NCBI RefSeq assembly: GCF_035117555.1
Contig: NZ_JAYKPK010000012.1
Location: 57,069-121,068, forward strand
Length of the DNA: 64,000 bases
Source: Yoonia sp035117555
GTDB taxonomy: Bacteria; Pseudomonadota; Alphaproteobacteria; Rhodobacterales; Rhodobacteraceae
Direction: 5' to 3'
Below the pieces are notes generated by a model. The model was not told where the DNA came from. It made no database searches and was given only the letters and a program-made list of their open reading frames with translations. This document shows, one piece after another, positions 51,149 through 59,059 of this stretch. Made by a program: the position numbers and the translations under genes. Position 1 is the stretch's first letter, and the number at the start of each line of letters is the position of its first letter.

Positions 51149-51228
51149 TCGGGGTCCGGCAGATCCTGTAAACACACCAGCCAGAACGCGATCATAAAAG
51201 TCTCTGTCGTCACAAAATTGCATGGCTG

Positions 51229-51858
51229 TCACCCCCGTGTCAGAGCTTTGGCCAAGGCCGGATGCTGCTGCGCAAACACCAGCGGGTCGATGCCCTGCCG
51301 GTGGGCCTTGGCGGCCAACCGCAGCGCGGCGACCCCGGCACCCGGACCGTCGGGGTGACCCATGATCCCGCCACCAGCGCAGAACAGGAAATCCTCATTG
51401 CCCAAGGCGGCGGCTGTCGGGCCGACCTGCCAGGCGGTCTGGCCTGATAAAAACACGGGCAGCGCCGTCATCTGTGTTCCTTCGCCCAAGGGTGCCTGCA
51501 AGGCGCGGGCCGATTCGATCACCGTGGCGTCGGGTTCGGTGAATTTGTTCCCCAGCCCCTTGACATGCAGATGATCCACCCCGGCCAGCCGCCAGAGTTT
51601 TTACATGGCCGGAAAGGCAATGCCGATGTCAGGGGACCGCGACAGCAGGCCCCACCCATTCCGATGCCCATGGATCGGCAGCGAAGAGCGGTCGCGCAGC
51701 CAGCGCAGCCCGACCAGACCCAGCGATTGCAACGACACCATGGCACAGGTGCCGCCCAGCTGTGCAATCAGGTCAAGGCGTCGGGCCATCTGGTCAATTT
51801 CACCAGTGATGTTTAGCGCATACATCACCTTTTTGCCCTGCCGCTCTGTTTGATAGAC
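51229..51858 (-). pseudogene. RuBisCO-like protein (type IV), truncated and interrupted
   Basis: The frame from 51858 to 51229 covers roughly the C-terminal half of a RuBisCO-like protein of about 420 residues: KVMYALNITGEIDQM, SLPIHGHRNGWGLLSRSPDIG, KLWRLAGVDHLHVKGLGNKF, then FCAGGGIMGHPDGPGAG. It is broken twice. The N-terminal half is missing (stop TAG at 51859-51861), and an in-frame TAA at 51601-51603 lies between FPAM and KLWRLAG, where relatives have a YQ or similar pair. Relatives include RLP enzymes of apionate-type sugar-acid breakdown. Decayed, not functional. Confidence 0.85.
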
Positions 51859-52156
51859 CTAATCAATTTTAGCATTCTAGTGATCGAAGCATGAGGGGTC
51901 TGTCTCCATCGAACATCCACAACCTTATGGAGTTGTCCGTGCTTGTCTCGCGTTTCACTTATCCCGCAGCCCTCGTCGCGCTCGCCCTAACGAACGGCCA
52001 CGTGATGTGTCCGCCAGCTTTGATGCCCCGCATCGCATTCAATCGTAAAAAACTCTGTGACAGCGGCCCTGTCAGTTCAAGATTCCTGTTGAACCTCTAG
52101 CAGCTTGAGGGTGTAGGCCGATCCAAAACCGGGAATCAAGCGGCAGGTCATTCACG
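51859..52156. other. Junction region between pseudogene and metal/thiol operon
   Basis: No supported gene: the plus-strand frame 51891-52100 (69 codons) has no recognisable motif and no clear ribosome site. The right part holds a MerR-type promoter (52089-52119). The abrupt loss of the RuBisCO-like gene at 51859 suggests that a recombination joint lies here. Confidence 0.5.
52089..52119 (+). promoter_or_regulatory. MerR-type promoter with 19-bp spacer
   Basis: TTGAAC (52089-52094) and TAGGCC (52114-52119) are separated by exactly 19 bp, the long spacing typical of MerR-activated promoters. Over the -35 end and spacer lies a near-perfect dyad, CCTC-t-AGC-a-GCT-t-GAGG (52094-52110). Related layouts control Cu, Zn, Cd or Pb genes. 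It points at the DsbB operon 38 bp downstream. No MerR gene is in the window. Confidence 0.6.
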
Positions 52157-52615
52157 TTGAAACTGACATTTCTTCAAGAAACCCATGGGGTGACGGCGCG
52201 GCTGACATCCGAGACGGCGCTGATCACCGCATGGGCCGTGGCGCTGGTCGCGACGCTGTCGGTGCTGTTTATCGGCGAGGTCTTGGGCCAGATGCCTTGC
52301 CTGCTGTGCTGGTATCAACGCGCTTTCATGTTCCCGCTGCCTGTCGTTCTGGGTCTCGGCCTGTGGTGGCAAGACCGTGGTGTCGGTCGCTACTCTCTGG
52401 CGCTCAGCCTTCTCGGCGGGGCCGTCGCGCTTTGGCATATGGGTCTTTACCTCGGTGTCATCCCCGAGCCGATCCGGCCCTGCACCGCCACCGGCCCGTC
52501 CTGCACCGATGCCAATCAGTCGATCCTCGGGATACCGATCCCGCTGCTGTCTTTTCTGGCCTTCGCGCTGATCGCGGGCCTGTCCGCCTTTTCCCTCAAG
52601 GAGTCTCACCGATGA
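52157..52615 (+). CDS. DsbB family disulfide-bond formation protein
   Basis: A 152-residue inner-membrane thiol oxidase with four hydrophobic segments. The first cysteine pair is in MPCLLCWYQR near residue 47, the second in RPCTATGPSCTD near 110. Short length and single-site C-x-x-C resemble BdbC. The start may be TTG 52157 with AGG 9 bases before; a GTG 11 codons later is also possible. Re-oxidises the DsbA-like partner encoded next (ATGA overlap) by passing electrons to quinone. Drives from the MerR-type promoter upstream. Confidence 0.88.
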   Translation: MKLTFLQETHGVTARLTSETALITAWAVALVATLSVLFIGEVLGQMPCLLCWYQRAFMFPLPVVLGLGLWWQDRGVGRYSLALSLLGGAVALWHMGLYLGVIPEPIRPCTATGPSCTDANQSILGIPIPLLSFLAFALIAGLSAFSLKESHR

Positions 52616-53271
52616 CCCGCCGCCCTTTGATTGTGTCCATTCTTGTTCTGGCTTTGGCCGCCTTTGTCGGGGCGGCGTGGTATGTCACGCGTCCTGCGCC
52701 TGTCACAACCGCCGCGCCGCTGCCTTCGGCGCAGAACGACGCGCTGTTGCGCGGCTCTGCACCGATCCTTGGTCCTCAGGATGCGCCGGTGACCATTGTC
52801 GAATTTTTCGATCCGGCCTGCGAGGCCTGCCGCGCATTCTATCCGGTGGTGAAGGACATCATGGCCGAACACGGCGATGCGGTGCGCGTTGCGATCCGCT
52901 ATGCGGCCTTCCACGGGGAAGCCTCGGTTCAGGCGATCCGCCTGCTGGAAGCAGCGCGGATGCAGGACCTTTATGAGCCGGTGATGGCAGCACTTTTGCG
53001 CGAACAACCGCGATGGGCCGCGCATGGCGCACCTGATCCGGAGCTATTGTTCGAGATTGCAGCGACGGCCGGGCTCGATGTCGCCGCCGCGCGCAACCAG
53101 ATGCTGGCGCCGGGCGTCGTGGCGGTCCTGAACCAAGACCGCGCCGACGTAGAGACCCTGGGCATCCGCCAAACCCCGACCTTCTTCGTCAATGGCCGAC
53201 CGCTTGACCCGTTCGGTGAGGAGGAACTTCGCGCGCGGGTGGCCGCAGCGGTTGCCGCGACTGAATCGTAA
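52612..53271 (+). CDS. DsbA-like thioredoxin-fold protein
   Basis: A 219-residue periplasmic protein anchored or secreted by an N-terminal segment (residues 5-25, LIVSILVLALAAFVGAAW). The redox site is EFFDPACEACRAFYPVVK near residue 65 (CEAC), and the cis-proline loop is TPTFFVNGRPL near 188. ATG 52612 has AAGGAG upstream and overlaps the DsbB stop. Oxidises cysteine pairs in exported proteins, perhaps the copper chaperones encoded just after it. Confidence 0.9.
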   Translation: MTRRPLIVSILVLALAAFVGAAWYVTRPAPVTTAAPLPSAQNDALLRGSAPILGPQDAPVTIVEFFDPACEACRAFYPVVKDIMAEHGDAVRVAIRYAAFHGEASVQAIRLLEAARMQDLYEPVMAALLREQPRWAAHGAPDPELLFEIAATAGLDVAAARNQMLAPGVVAVLNQDRADVETLGIRQTPTFFVNGRPLDPFGEEELRARVAAAVAATES

Positions 53272-53295
53272 CTGCGGACTCAACAGAAAGGACAG

Positions 53296-53757
53296 ATGAT
53301 GCAACACGTAACCCTTGCCGCGATCATGTTTCTCGCCACAACGCTGGTCACACCCGCCCTCGCCGGATCTGAGGATGTGGTGATCGAAGACCCTTGGGCG
53401 CGTGCCGCAATCGGGACGGATCGCCCCGGCGCTGCCTATATGTCGGTCCGGAACATCGGCGACGATGCGGTGACGCTGACCGGGCTGAAGACTCCGCTGG
53501 CCATGAGGACCGAGATACACCAGACCACCACCGATGCCGCTGGCGTCAGTTCCATGGCCCCTGCGGGTGCGATTGTCATTCCGCCGGGCGACAGCGTCAC
53601 CCTGAAACCCGGCGGCCTGCATGCAATGCTGATGAAGCTGCAAGCCCCGATGACCGAAGGCGAGATGTTTCCCCTGACGCTAGTCTTTTCGGATGGCGGC
53701 GAAGTCACCATCGACGTGCCGGTCCTGAGTGTTGCCGCACGTGGGCCCAGTCACTGA
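53296..53757 (+). CDS. Copper chaperone PCu(A)C
   Basis: A 153-residue periplasmic protein with a signal peptide (residues 1-22, ALAG). Copper ligands of the PCuAC family are present: Met and His in MRTEIHQT near residue 75, Met in SSMAPAG near 90, and GLHAMLMKL near 112 (HxM). Delivers Cu(I) toward the CuA site of cytochrome c oxidase, together with Sco. Coupled to the Sco gene by a one-base overlap (TGATG). Confidence 0.9.
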   Translation: MMQHVTLAAIMFLATTLVTPALAGSEDVVIEDPWARAAIGTDRPGAAYMSVRNIGDDAVTLTGLKTPLAMRTEIHQTTTDAAGVSSMAPAGAIVIPPGDSVTLKPGGLHAMLMKLQAPMTEGEMFPLTLVFSDGGEVTIDVPVLSVAARGPSH

Positions 53758-54383
53758 TGCAGCGACGAACGTTTCTTGGATATGGCGCAGCAGGTCTTGG
53801 CGCATGCGGGCTGACCTTTCTGGCCGGATGGTGGCAAGTGGATGGGCCCGGCGCGCCGGAACAGGCGGCTGAGCGGCCTTTGGCCTTGACGCAGATGGAC
53901 TTCCGCCTGACGGATCATGAAAACCAGCCAGTGGGCCCCGAGACTCTGGCAGGCCGCACCGCCTTGGTGTTCTTCGGCTTCACCTATTGCCCTGACGTCT
54001 GCCCGACGACCTTGGCGGATATTTCCGGCTGGCTTGATGCATTGGGCGCAGATGCCGGGCGGCTGAATGTCGTTTTCATCACCGTCGATCCCGCGCGCGA
54101 TACGGTCGCAGCGATGGCAGATTATGTCGGCTATTTCCATCCCGCGATCCGTGGCTGGACCGGCCCGCCAGCGCAGATCGCACGCGCCGCCGCAGGCTTT
54201 CGCGCGACCTATCAGAAGGTGCCAGCCGATAACGGCGATTACACGATGAACCATACGGCCAGCGTGTTGATGTTCGACGTCACTGGCCGGTTTGCCGGTA
54301 CAATCGATTATCACGAACCGCGGGAATTCGCGTTGCCCAAGATCCGCCGCGTTTTGCAGACAGAAACCGAGACCCCGACATGA
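53757..54383 (+). CDS. Sco1/SenC family protein
   Basis: A 208-residue thioredoxin-fold copper metallochaperone. The CxxxC is in FTYCPDVCPTTLADISGW near residue 80, and the third ligand His in NGDYTMNHTASVLMFD near 165. The N-terminus has an RRTFLGYGAAGLGACG segment, possibly TAT-like. The ATG at 53757 overlaps the previous stop; the longer frame lies inside PCuAC. Assembles CuA in cytochrome c oxidase, acting with PCuAC. Confidence 0.9.
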   Translation: MQRRTFLGYGAAGLGACGLTFLAGWWQVDGPGAPEQAAERPLALTQMDFRLTDHENQPVGPETLAGRTALVFFGFTYCPDVCPTTLADISGWLDALGADAGRLNVVFITVDPARDTVAAMADYVGYFHPAIRGWTGPPAQIARAAAGFRATYQKVPADNGDYTMNHTASVLMFDVTGRFAGTIDYHEPREFALPKIRRVLQTETETPT

Positions 54384-55747
54384 AGCTGACCTACCTCGTA
54401 ACAGGACTGGTTCTGGCAGGCGCCGTATCCGTCACCACTTTCGCGCTGAGCGGCGCAGGGCGGCAAGACCCGGTTCCGCCACCGCTTGCCGCCGCTGACC
54501 TGTGGTTGCCAGCCCCGCTGATATCGCCAGCAACAACACCACCGATCAAGGCAGATTTCACCGGCCCCGACAAACCGCCCGCGTTCATCCTGCCGGTGCC
54601 ACCCGCTGTCCCGATTGCCGAGACCGCATTGCCCGTCATTGACCCGCCGCGCCGGACATGGTCGCGAGAGATCGCATCCGGCGAGACGCTCGATATGGTT
54701 CTGGCAGAGGCCGGAATCGCCGCACCATTGCGTGCCGAAATCGCTTTGGCGCTTGGGGCCGGATATGATCTTAGGCAGCTGCGTCCGGGCCACCGGCTGA
54801 CTGTCGTTGAAACGCCTGCCGGTGTTGCTCAGACCGTCACGTTGGAAGTCGATGACGGCATCCGGATCGAGGCGGTTTTCGGCGCACAGCCGCAGACGCG
54901 CATCGTCACACCCAGGACTGAACTTATCACCCGCGCAGGTGAAACCCGGATCACAAGCTCGGTCTTCGCGGCACTCGACGATGCCGGAATGCCAGCGCGC
55001 TTTGCGGTCGATCTGGCGCAGATGCTCGGCAGCACCGTCGATTTCAGGCAGGATCTCTCCGGCGGTGAAACCCTGCGCCTGATCTGGCGGGAAACCCGCG
55101 CGGGAGACGAGATGATCGGCCAGCCCGAACTGTCCTTCGCGGCGCTTGATCTGGGGGATATCCTGTTCGAGATTGTCTGGCCCGAAGACGGGTCCGGCCG
55201 TGCCACCCTCTACCGCAACGGTGAGGTGATGCGGGTCTTCGCGCTACCGGTCGAGGGCGCGCGGCTCAGCTCGGTCTACGGGCGCAGGACGCATCCGGTC
55301 TATGGCGATACGCGCATGCATACCGGCATCGATTTCGCGGCAGCGCGCGGGACGCCGGTCCATGCCACCGCGCCGGGCCGGATCAGCTTTATCGGGCGGC
55401 GCGGCGGCTATGGCCGCGTGATCGAGATCGCGCATGGTTCCGTTACGACAACCCTTTATGCCCACCTGAGCGCCACAGCCGACGGGCTTGGCGTTGGCGA
55501 CACGGTTGCCGCGGGGGATATTATCGGCAGGGTCGGTGCGACGGGCACGGCAACCGGCCCGAACCTGCATTACGAAGTCCGCGTGGACGGTCGCCCCACC
55601 GACCCGCTTTCAGACGCCCGGCTTGCCGATGCCGCAGAGCAAAGCGCCGGTGACGACACTGCCCGCGCGATGTTGCGCGACGCCCGCGCCCTGCTCGCAG
55701 AGAAACTCGCGGGCAGGCGCGCGCCTGTCGGCAATGAAAGGCTCTGA
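54380..55747 (+). CDS. M23 family protein with an N-terminal LysM/OapA-like part, one catalytic His replaced
   Basis: A 455-residue envelope protein. N-terminal anchor (residues 3-25), Pro-rich linker, an OapA/LysM-like part (about 90-165, SGETLDMVLAEAGI) and an M23 domain (about 300-420). Zinc ligands in RMHTGIDFAA (HxxxD) and the last His in NLHYEV are kept, and YAHLSA supplies one catalytic His. The first His of the usual HLHxE motif is Asn (TGPNLHYEV), so activity may be weak or absent, as in regulatory M23 proteins such as EnvC. ATG overlaps the Sco stop. Likely a cell-wall hydrolase or hydrolase activator. Confidence 0.85.
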   Translation: MKLTYLVTGLVLAGAVSVTTFALSGAGRQDPVPPPLAAADLWLPAPLISPATTPPIKADFTGPDKPPAFILPVPPAVPIAETALPVIDPPRRTWSREIASGETLDMVLAEAGIAAPLRAEIALALGAGYDLRQLRPGHRLTVVETPAGVAQTVTLEVDDGIRIEAVFGAQPQTRIVTPRTELITRAGETRITSSVFAALDDAGMPARFAVDLAQMLGSTVDFRQDLSGGETLRLIWRETRAGDEMIGQPELSFAALDLGDILFEIVWPEDGSGRATLYRNGEVMRVFALPVEGARLSSVYGRRTHPVYGDTRMHTGIDFAAARGTPVHATAPGRISFIGRRGGYGRVIEIAHGSVTTTLYAHLSATADGLGVGDTVAAGDIIGRVGATGTATGPNLHYEVRVDGRPTDPLSDARLADAAEQSAGDDTARAMLRDARALLAEKLAGRRAPVGNERL

Positions 55748-55822
55748 CTCATGAAACGGCCGGACCTTTCGCTGTCCGATATGCAAGTGCTGATACAATC
55801 AGGCAAACGACCACCGAAATCA

Positions 55823-56494
55823 TCACCGATGCGCAGCGACAATCCCACCATCCTCCGCCGGATAGAGCACCGCCGTGACGCCGGTTTCAACCTGTTCGTA
55901 AAGGTCGTTGATATGCGGCATGACCATGCGCACGCAGCCCGAACTCGCCCGGCTGCCGATCGAGCGCGGCGAAGGTGTGCCGTGAATCCGCAGATAGGTG
56001 TCACGGTCCCCGATATAAAGATACAGCGCACGCGACCCCAAGGCATTCTGCGGTCCGGGCTCCATCCCATCCTTGAATTGCGCATAAGTTTCGGGCTCAC
56101 GTCGGATCATATCTGCCGTCGGCGTCCAATGCGGCCAGGCCACCTTGCGCTGGATCGTGTAGACCCCCGGCTCGTAAAGACCGCCGCGCCCGATCGCCAC
56201 GCCATAACGCATCGCCGTCCCATTCTTTTCGATATGATAGAGATAGCGCGCCACCGCATCGACATGGATATCACCGGGGACCAGATCGGCACGCGCAGCG
56301 ACACGTTGCGGCAACAGGCGCGGGTGCAGGCCCCAGGGGTTCGTTGTGGCCGGATCGTAAAACGGCGGCGTCACCTGTGCATCCCATGCCGCTTTCTGGG
56401 CCTCGGTCGGCCATGTACTGGCAAAGGCCGCCCCGCTGATCGGTGGCGAGAACAGTGCCGCGGTCGCGGTGATGAAATGGCGTCTGGTCAGCAT
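55823..56494 (-). CDS. L,D-transpeptidase (YkuD family)
   Basis: A 223-residue exported enzyme. The N-terminus MLTRRHFITATAALFSPP has a twin-arginine-like motif and a signal cut near AFA. The YkuD active site is LRIHGTPSP...SRASSGCVRM near residue 165-190, with His and Cys in order. Makes 3-3 peptidoglycan cross-links or attaches proteins to peptidoglycan. It points toward the M23 gene, from which it is separated by 75 bp; both act on the wall. Confidence 0.9.
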   Translation of the reverse strand: MLTRRHFITATAALFSPPISGAAFASTWPTEAQKAAWDAQVTPPFYDPATTNPWGLHPRLLPQRVAARADLVPGDIHVDAVARYLYHIEKNGTAMRYGVAIGRGGLYEPGVYTIQRKVAWPHWTPTADMIRREPETYAQFKDGMEPGPQNALGSRALYLYIGDRDTYLRIHGTPSPRSIGSRASSGCVRMVMPHINDLYEQVETGVTAVLYPAEDGGIVAAHR

Positions 56495-56682
56495 GAAATC
56501 GAACTCCTTTGGTTATGCTGCAATGTCGCAAGGCCGGGGTCTTATGCGCCGAAGATGCCGTCCCATCTGCGGGACAAATCAATGATCCTGGCCGCGTCCC
56601 GGAACGTATCCTGCTGCTTGCCGGTTCTGACCCGGTCTGGAAAACCCAATTTCAATCCCATCACCTCATCATGGAGCGACCT

Positions 56683-57465
56683 GTGACTGACCTTTCCCCC
56701 ATCATGCTTGGTTTTCTGGGCAGTCTGGCCGCCGGGTCGCTGACGGCCCTTGGCGCGGTTCCGGTGCTGTTCGGGCGCGTTCCCACGCGGGGGATGCGCG
56801 ATCTGTCGCTGGGTTTCGCGGCTGGCGTCATGCTGGCCGCATCGTTCTTTTCGCTGATCATTCCGGCATTGGACGCCGCAGAGACGCAGTTTACAGCCGC
56901 AGCGCTGGCACCCGCCATTGTCTGCATATCGATCCTGCTCGGCATGGGCGCGGTCGCGCTGATGAACGAGAAACTGCCGCATGAACATTTCACCCAGGGG
57001 CGCGAGGGTCCGCAAGCCGCCTCGCTCCGGCGGGTCTGGCTTTTCATCATCGCGATCACCATCCACAATTTCCCCGAAGGGCTTGCCGTCGGTGTCGGCT
57101 TTGGGTCGGGCGGTGTGGACGGTGGCCTGCCGCTGGCCATCGGGATCGGCCTGCAGAACGCCCCCGAGGGGCTGGCCGTTGCCGTCTCGCTTTTGGGTGA
57201 AGGCTATTCCAGATGGCGCGCCTGGGGCATCGCCGCACTGACCGGCATGGTCGAGCCTGTCGGCGGGGTGCTGGGTGCCGGCATCATCACATTGTCCGAA
57301 CCGCTGCTGCCTTGGGGTCTCGCCTTTGCTGCAGGTGCTATGCTTTATGTCATCAGTCACGAGATCATCCCGGAAACCCACCGCAACGGACACCAGAACA
57401 AGGCGACGCTGGGTCTGTCGATCGGGCTGGTGATCATGCTCTTTCTGGACGTCTGGCTCGGGTGA
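56683..57465 (+). CDS. ZIP family metal transporter
   Basis: A 260-residue inner-membrane metal importer with about eight segments. Metal-site helices read AITIHNFPEGLAVG (segment 4) and IGLQNAPEGLAVAV (segment 5), with SHEIIPETH in segment 7. A His-containing loop precedes segment 4 (LPHEHFTQG). The GTG at 56683 (MTDLSPIML) is chosen for the GGAG 6 bases upstream; the ATG at 56671 overlaps it. Moves Zn2+ or another divalent ion; a polarity opposite to efflux is expected. Confidence 0.88.
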   Translation: MTDLSPIMLGFLGSLAAGSLTALGAVPVLFGRVPTRGMRDLSLGFAAGVMLAASFFSLIIPALDAAETQFTAAALAPAIVCISILLGMGAVALMNEKLPHEHFTQGREGPQAASLRRVWLFIIAITIHNFPEGLAVGVGFGSGGVDGGLPLAIGIGLQNAPEGLAVAVSLLGEGYSRWRAWGIAALTGMVEPVGGVLGAGIITLSEPLLPWGLAFAAGAMLYVISHEIIPETHRNGHQNKATLGLSIGLVIMLFLDVWLG

Positions 57466-57769
57466 ACCGGACATATAAGACGTCCGTTCATGTTAGGGAC
57501 CGGCGCCATCTGGTCGCTGCAGGTATTCTGGCATCATATCGACCTTCGTTTTCTTTCAGGTCTGACGCTGCTAACACCTACAGCAACTAGAGCTTCAAGA
57601 GCTTATCGCGCTTCTTCCCAGAAAAAATCTCACCGTGACAGACACAGGAAAGAAGGGGCGGTTACATTAATTGACGTATCTGACCTGTCTGCCGTCAGCA
57701 CCTTTGGGACAGATCGAGAAACGCCCAGATAGCGTGACAGCTGTCACACCCAGTCAAGTTGAGTGTCCA

Positions 57770-57960
57770 ATCGGATGCCCCACCGGGTGTGATGTCGGTC
57801 CTCACGGGCAGACCAGCAGCGTTGACCTGGAGGTGGATTTTGGTCGTAAAGCCACCTCTTGAGCGGCCTAAACCCTGTCGCGGGGCGCCCGTGCGAGCGA
57901 TCCAGAAAATCCCTTCAGGAACAAGGCGGTGGTTGGTCGGCTTGCGCCCGGACTGACAGA
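57770..57960 (-). mobile_element. IS5-family transposase remnant with an internal deletion
   Basis: Minus strand reads SGRKPTNHRLVPEGIFWIARTGAP, the N-terminal part of IS5-type transposases, then directly GLGRSRGGFTTKIHLQV, from the middle of the same protein, then ITPGGASD and no C-terminal part. The middle of the transposase is missing, so this is a dead deletion derivative. I could not define terminal repeats. The flanks, 57466-57769 and 57961-58139, hold no gene I can support. Confidence 0.75.
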
Positions 57961-58139
57961 ATAAACAGTTCAAAGAACGCCTACTCGATTGCAGATACCA
58001 GCTTGAATCATGCCTGCAGAGCGATGTGAATTCTTTTTTGCCAAAACGGCCAAGACACATTGTCAGAGTTTGCAGAGGGCACCGTATCTGCACTATGGAC
58101 TACGGAGTGTTTTTGCCAATCAGAAGACTGCATAACCTC

Positions 58140-58976
58140 ATGACCCTTATCGAACGTGTTCAAAAAATCGCCGATCGGCTGACCGGCACTGAGGGTCGGT
58201 TGGTGGCAGAACTCATGCAATCCCCGCGCGAGATTGCACTTGGCACCTCGGCAGAATTTGCGGCACGGATCGGCGCGCATGAGGCCACGACATCGCGGTT
58301 GGCGCGCAAGCTGGGCTTTGACAGCTATGCTGATTTCCGCGACCATCTGCGCGCAGAGTTTCTGACCAATGGATCACCCTCTGACCGCGTGGCGCAGACG
58401 CTGAGCGGGGCGCAGGAAAAAGGCTTTCTGCCGCTTTTGATTGCCGAAGAAATCGCCGCGCTGACCCGGCTGGGCGATTATGTGCAGGACCGTCAGATCG
58501 CCGCCGCAGTGCAATTGCTGAACCGTCCCCGGGTCTTTTTATTCGCGCGCGGCAATGCCGAGGCTTTGGCGGTGCTCATGGACCGCCGCCTGCGCCGGAT
58601 GGGGGTGGCGACCGTGCTGCTGCGCGGCGATGCCCGCGATCTGGCAGAACAGATGCTGACGCTGGGCAAGGATGATGCCGTGCTGCTCTTCGCCTTTCGT
58701 CGCCAGCCGCGCGATTACGCGCGTATCATCGCGCTGGCACAACAGCGCGGCGCGGCGACTTTGGCGATTTCAGGCAGTCTGGGGCCCGCGCTGGCCCCGC
58801 CGCCAGACCAGTTGCTGGCCGCACCAAGATCGGGCGCGCGCGAGGGGTTTCAGACGCTGACCGTGCCGATGGCTCTTTGTAACGCGCTGGTGCTGGCCTT
58901 GGCGGCAGAGAGAGGAGAGGCGGCCTTGCACATGCTGGAAAGGCTCGGGCCTTTGATCGCCTCTTTCGAGGATTAA
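58140..58976 (+). CDS. RpiR/MurR family transcriptional regulator
   Basis: A 278-residue regulator: RpiR-type helix-turn-helix at residues about 1-78 (EFAARIGAHEATTSRLARKLGFDSYADFRDHL) and a sugar-isomerase (SIS) domain at about 115-250 (VFLFARGNAEALAVLMDRRLRR, AVLLFAFRRQPRDYARIIALAQQRGAATLAISG). SIS domains of this family bind phosphosugars. The start is ATG 58140 with a weak site; the frame upstream runs into the IS remnant. It is directly upstream of the ABC importer, with operator-like repeats between. Confidence 0.9.
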   Translation: MTLIERVQKIADRLTGTEGRLVAELMQSPREIALGTSAEFAARIGAHEATTSRLARKLGFDSYADFRDHLRAEFLTNGSPSDRVAQTLSGAQEKGFLPLLIAEEIAALTRLGDYVQDRQIAAAVQLLNRPRVFLFARGNAEALAVLMDRRLRRMGVATVLLRGDARDLAEQMLTLGKDDAVLLFAFRRQPRDYARIIALAQQRGAATLAISGSLGPALAPPPDQLLAAPRSGAREGFQTLTVPMALCNALVLALAAERGEAALHMLERLGPLIASFED

Positions 58977-59020
58977 CTTGCAAGTTAACTTGCACGTCAT
59001 AAATTTGTTGCAAGTTTAAC
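58973..59020. promoter_or_regulatory. TTAACTTGCAAGTTAA palindrome and related repeats
   Basis: A perfect 16-bp palindrome, TTAACTTG-CAAGTTAA, at 58973-58988 overlaps the regulator stop. A half site TTAACTTGCACG follows at 58985-58996 and another copy, TTGCAAGTTTAAC, at 59008-59020. All lie before the importer start at 59060. Probable operator array for the RpiR protein. Confidence 0.65.
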
Positions 59021-59059
59021 CTACATTCATCAGCATCACCCCTGATCCAAAGGAATCAT

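Noticed and set aside
50969..51232. 87-codon minus-strand frame whose GTG overlaps the RuBisCO-like stop
   Set aside because: The overlap looks operon-like, but the product contains the 7-bp repeat and no domain; more likely decayed DNA.
51891..52100. 69-codon plus-strand frame before the DsbB operon
   Set aside because: No motif, weak start context and overlap with the MerR-type promoter.
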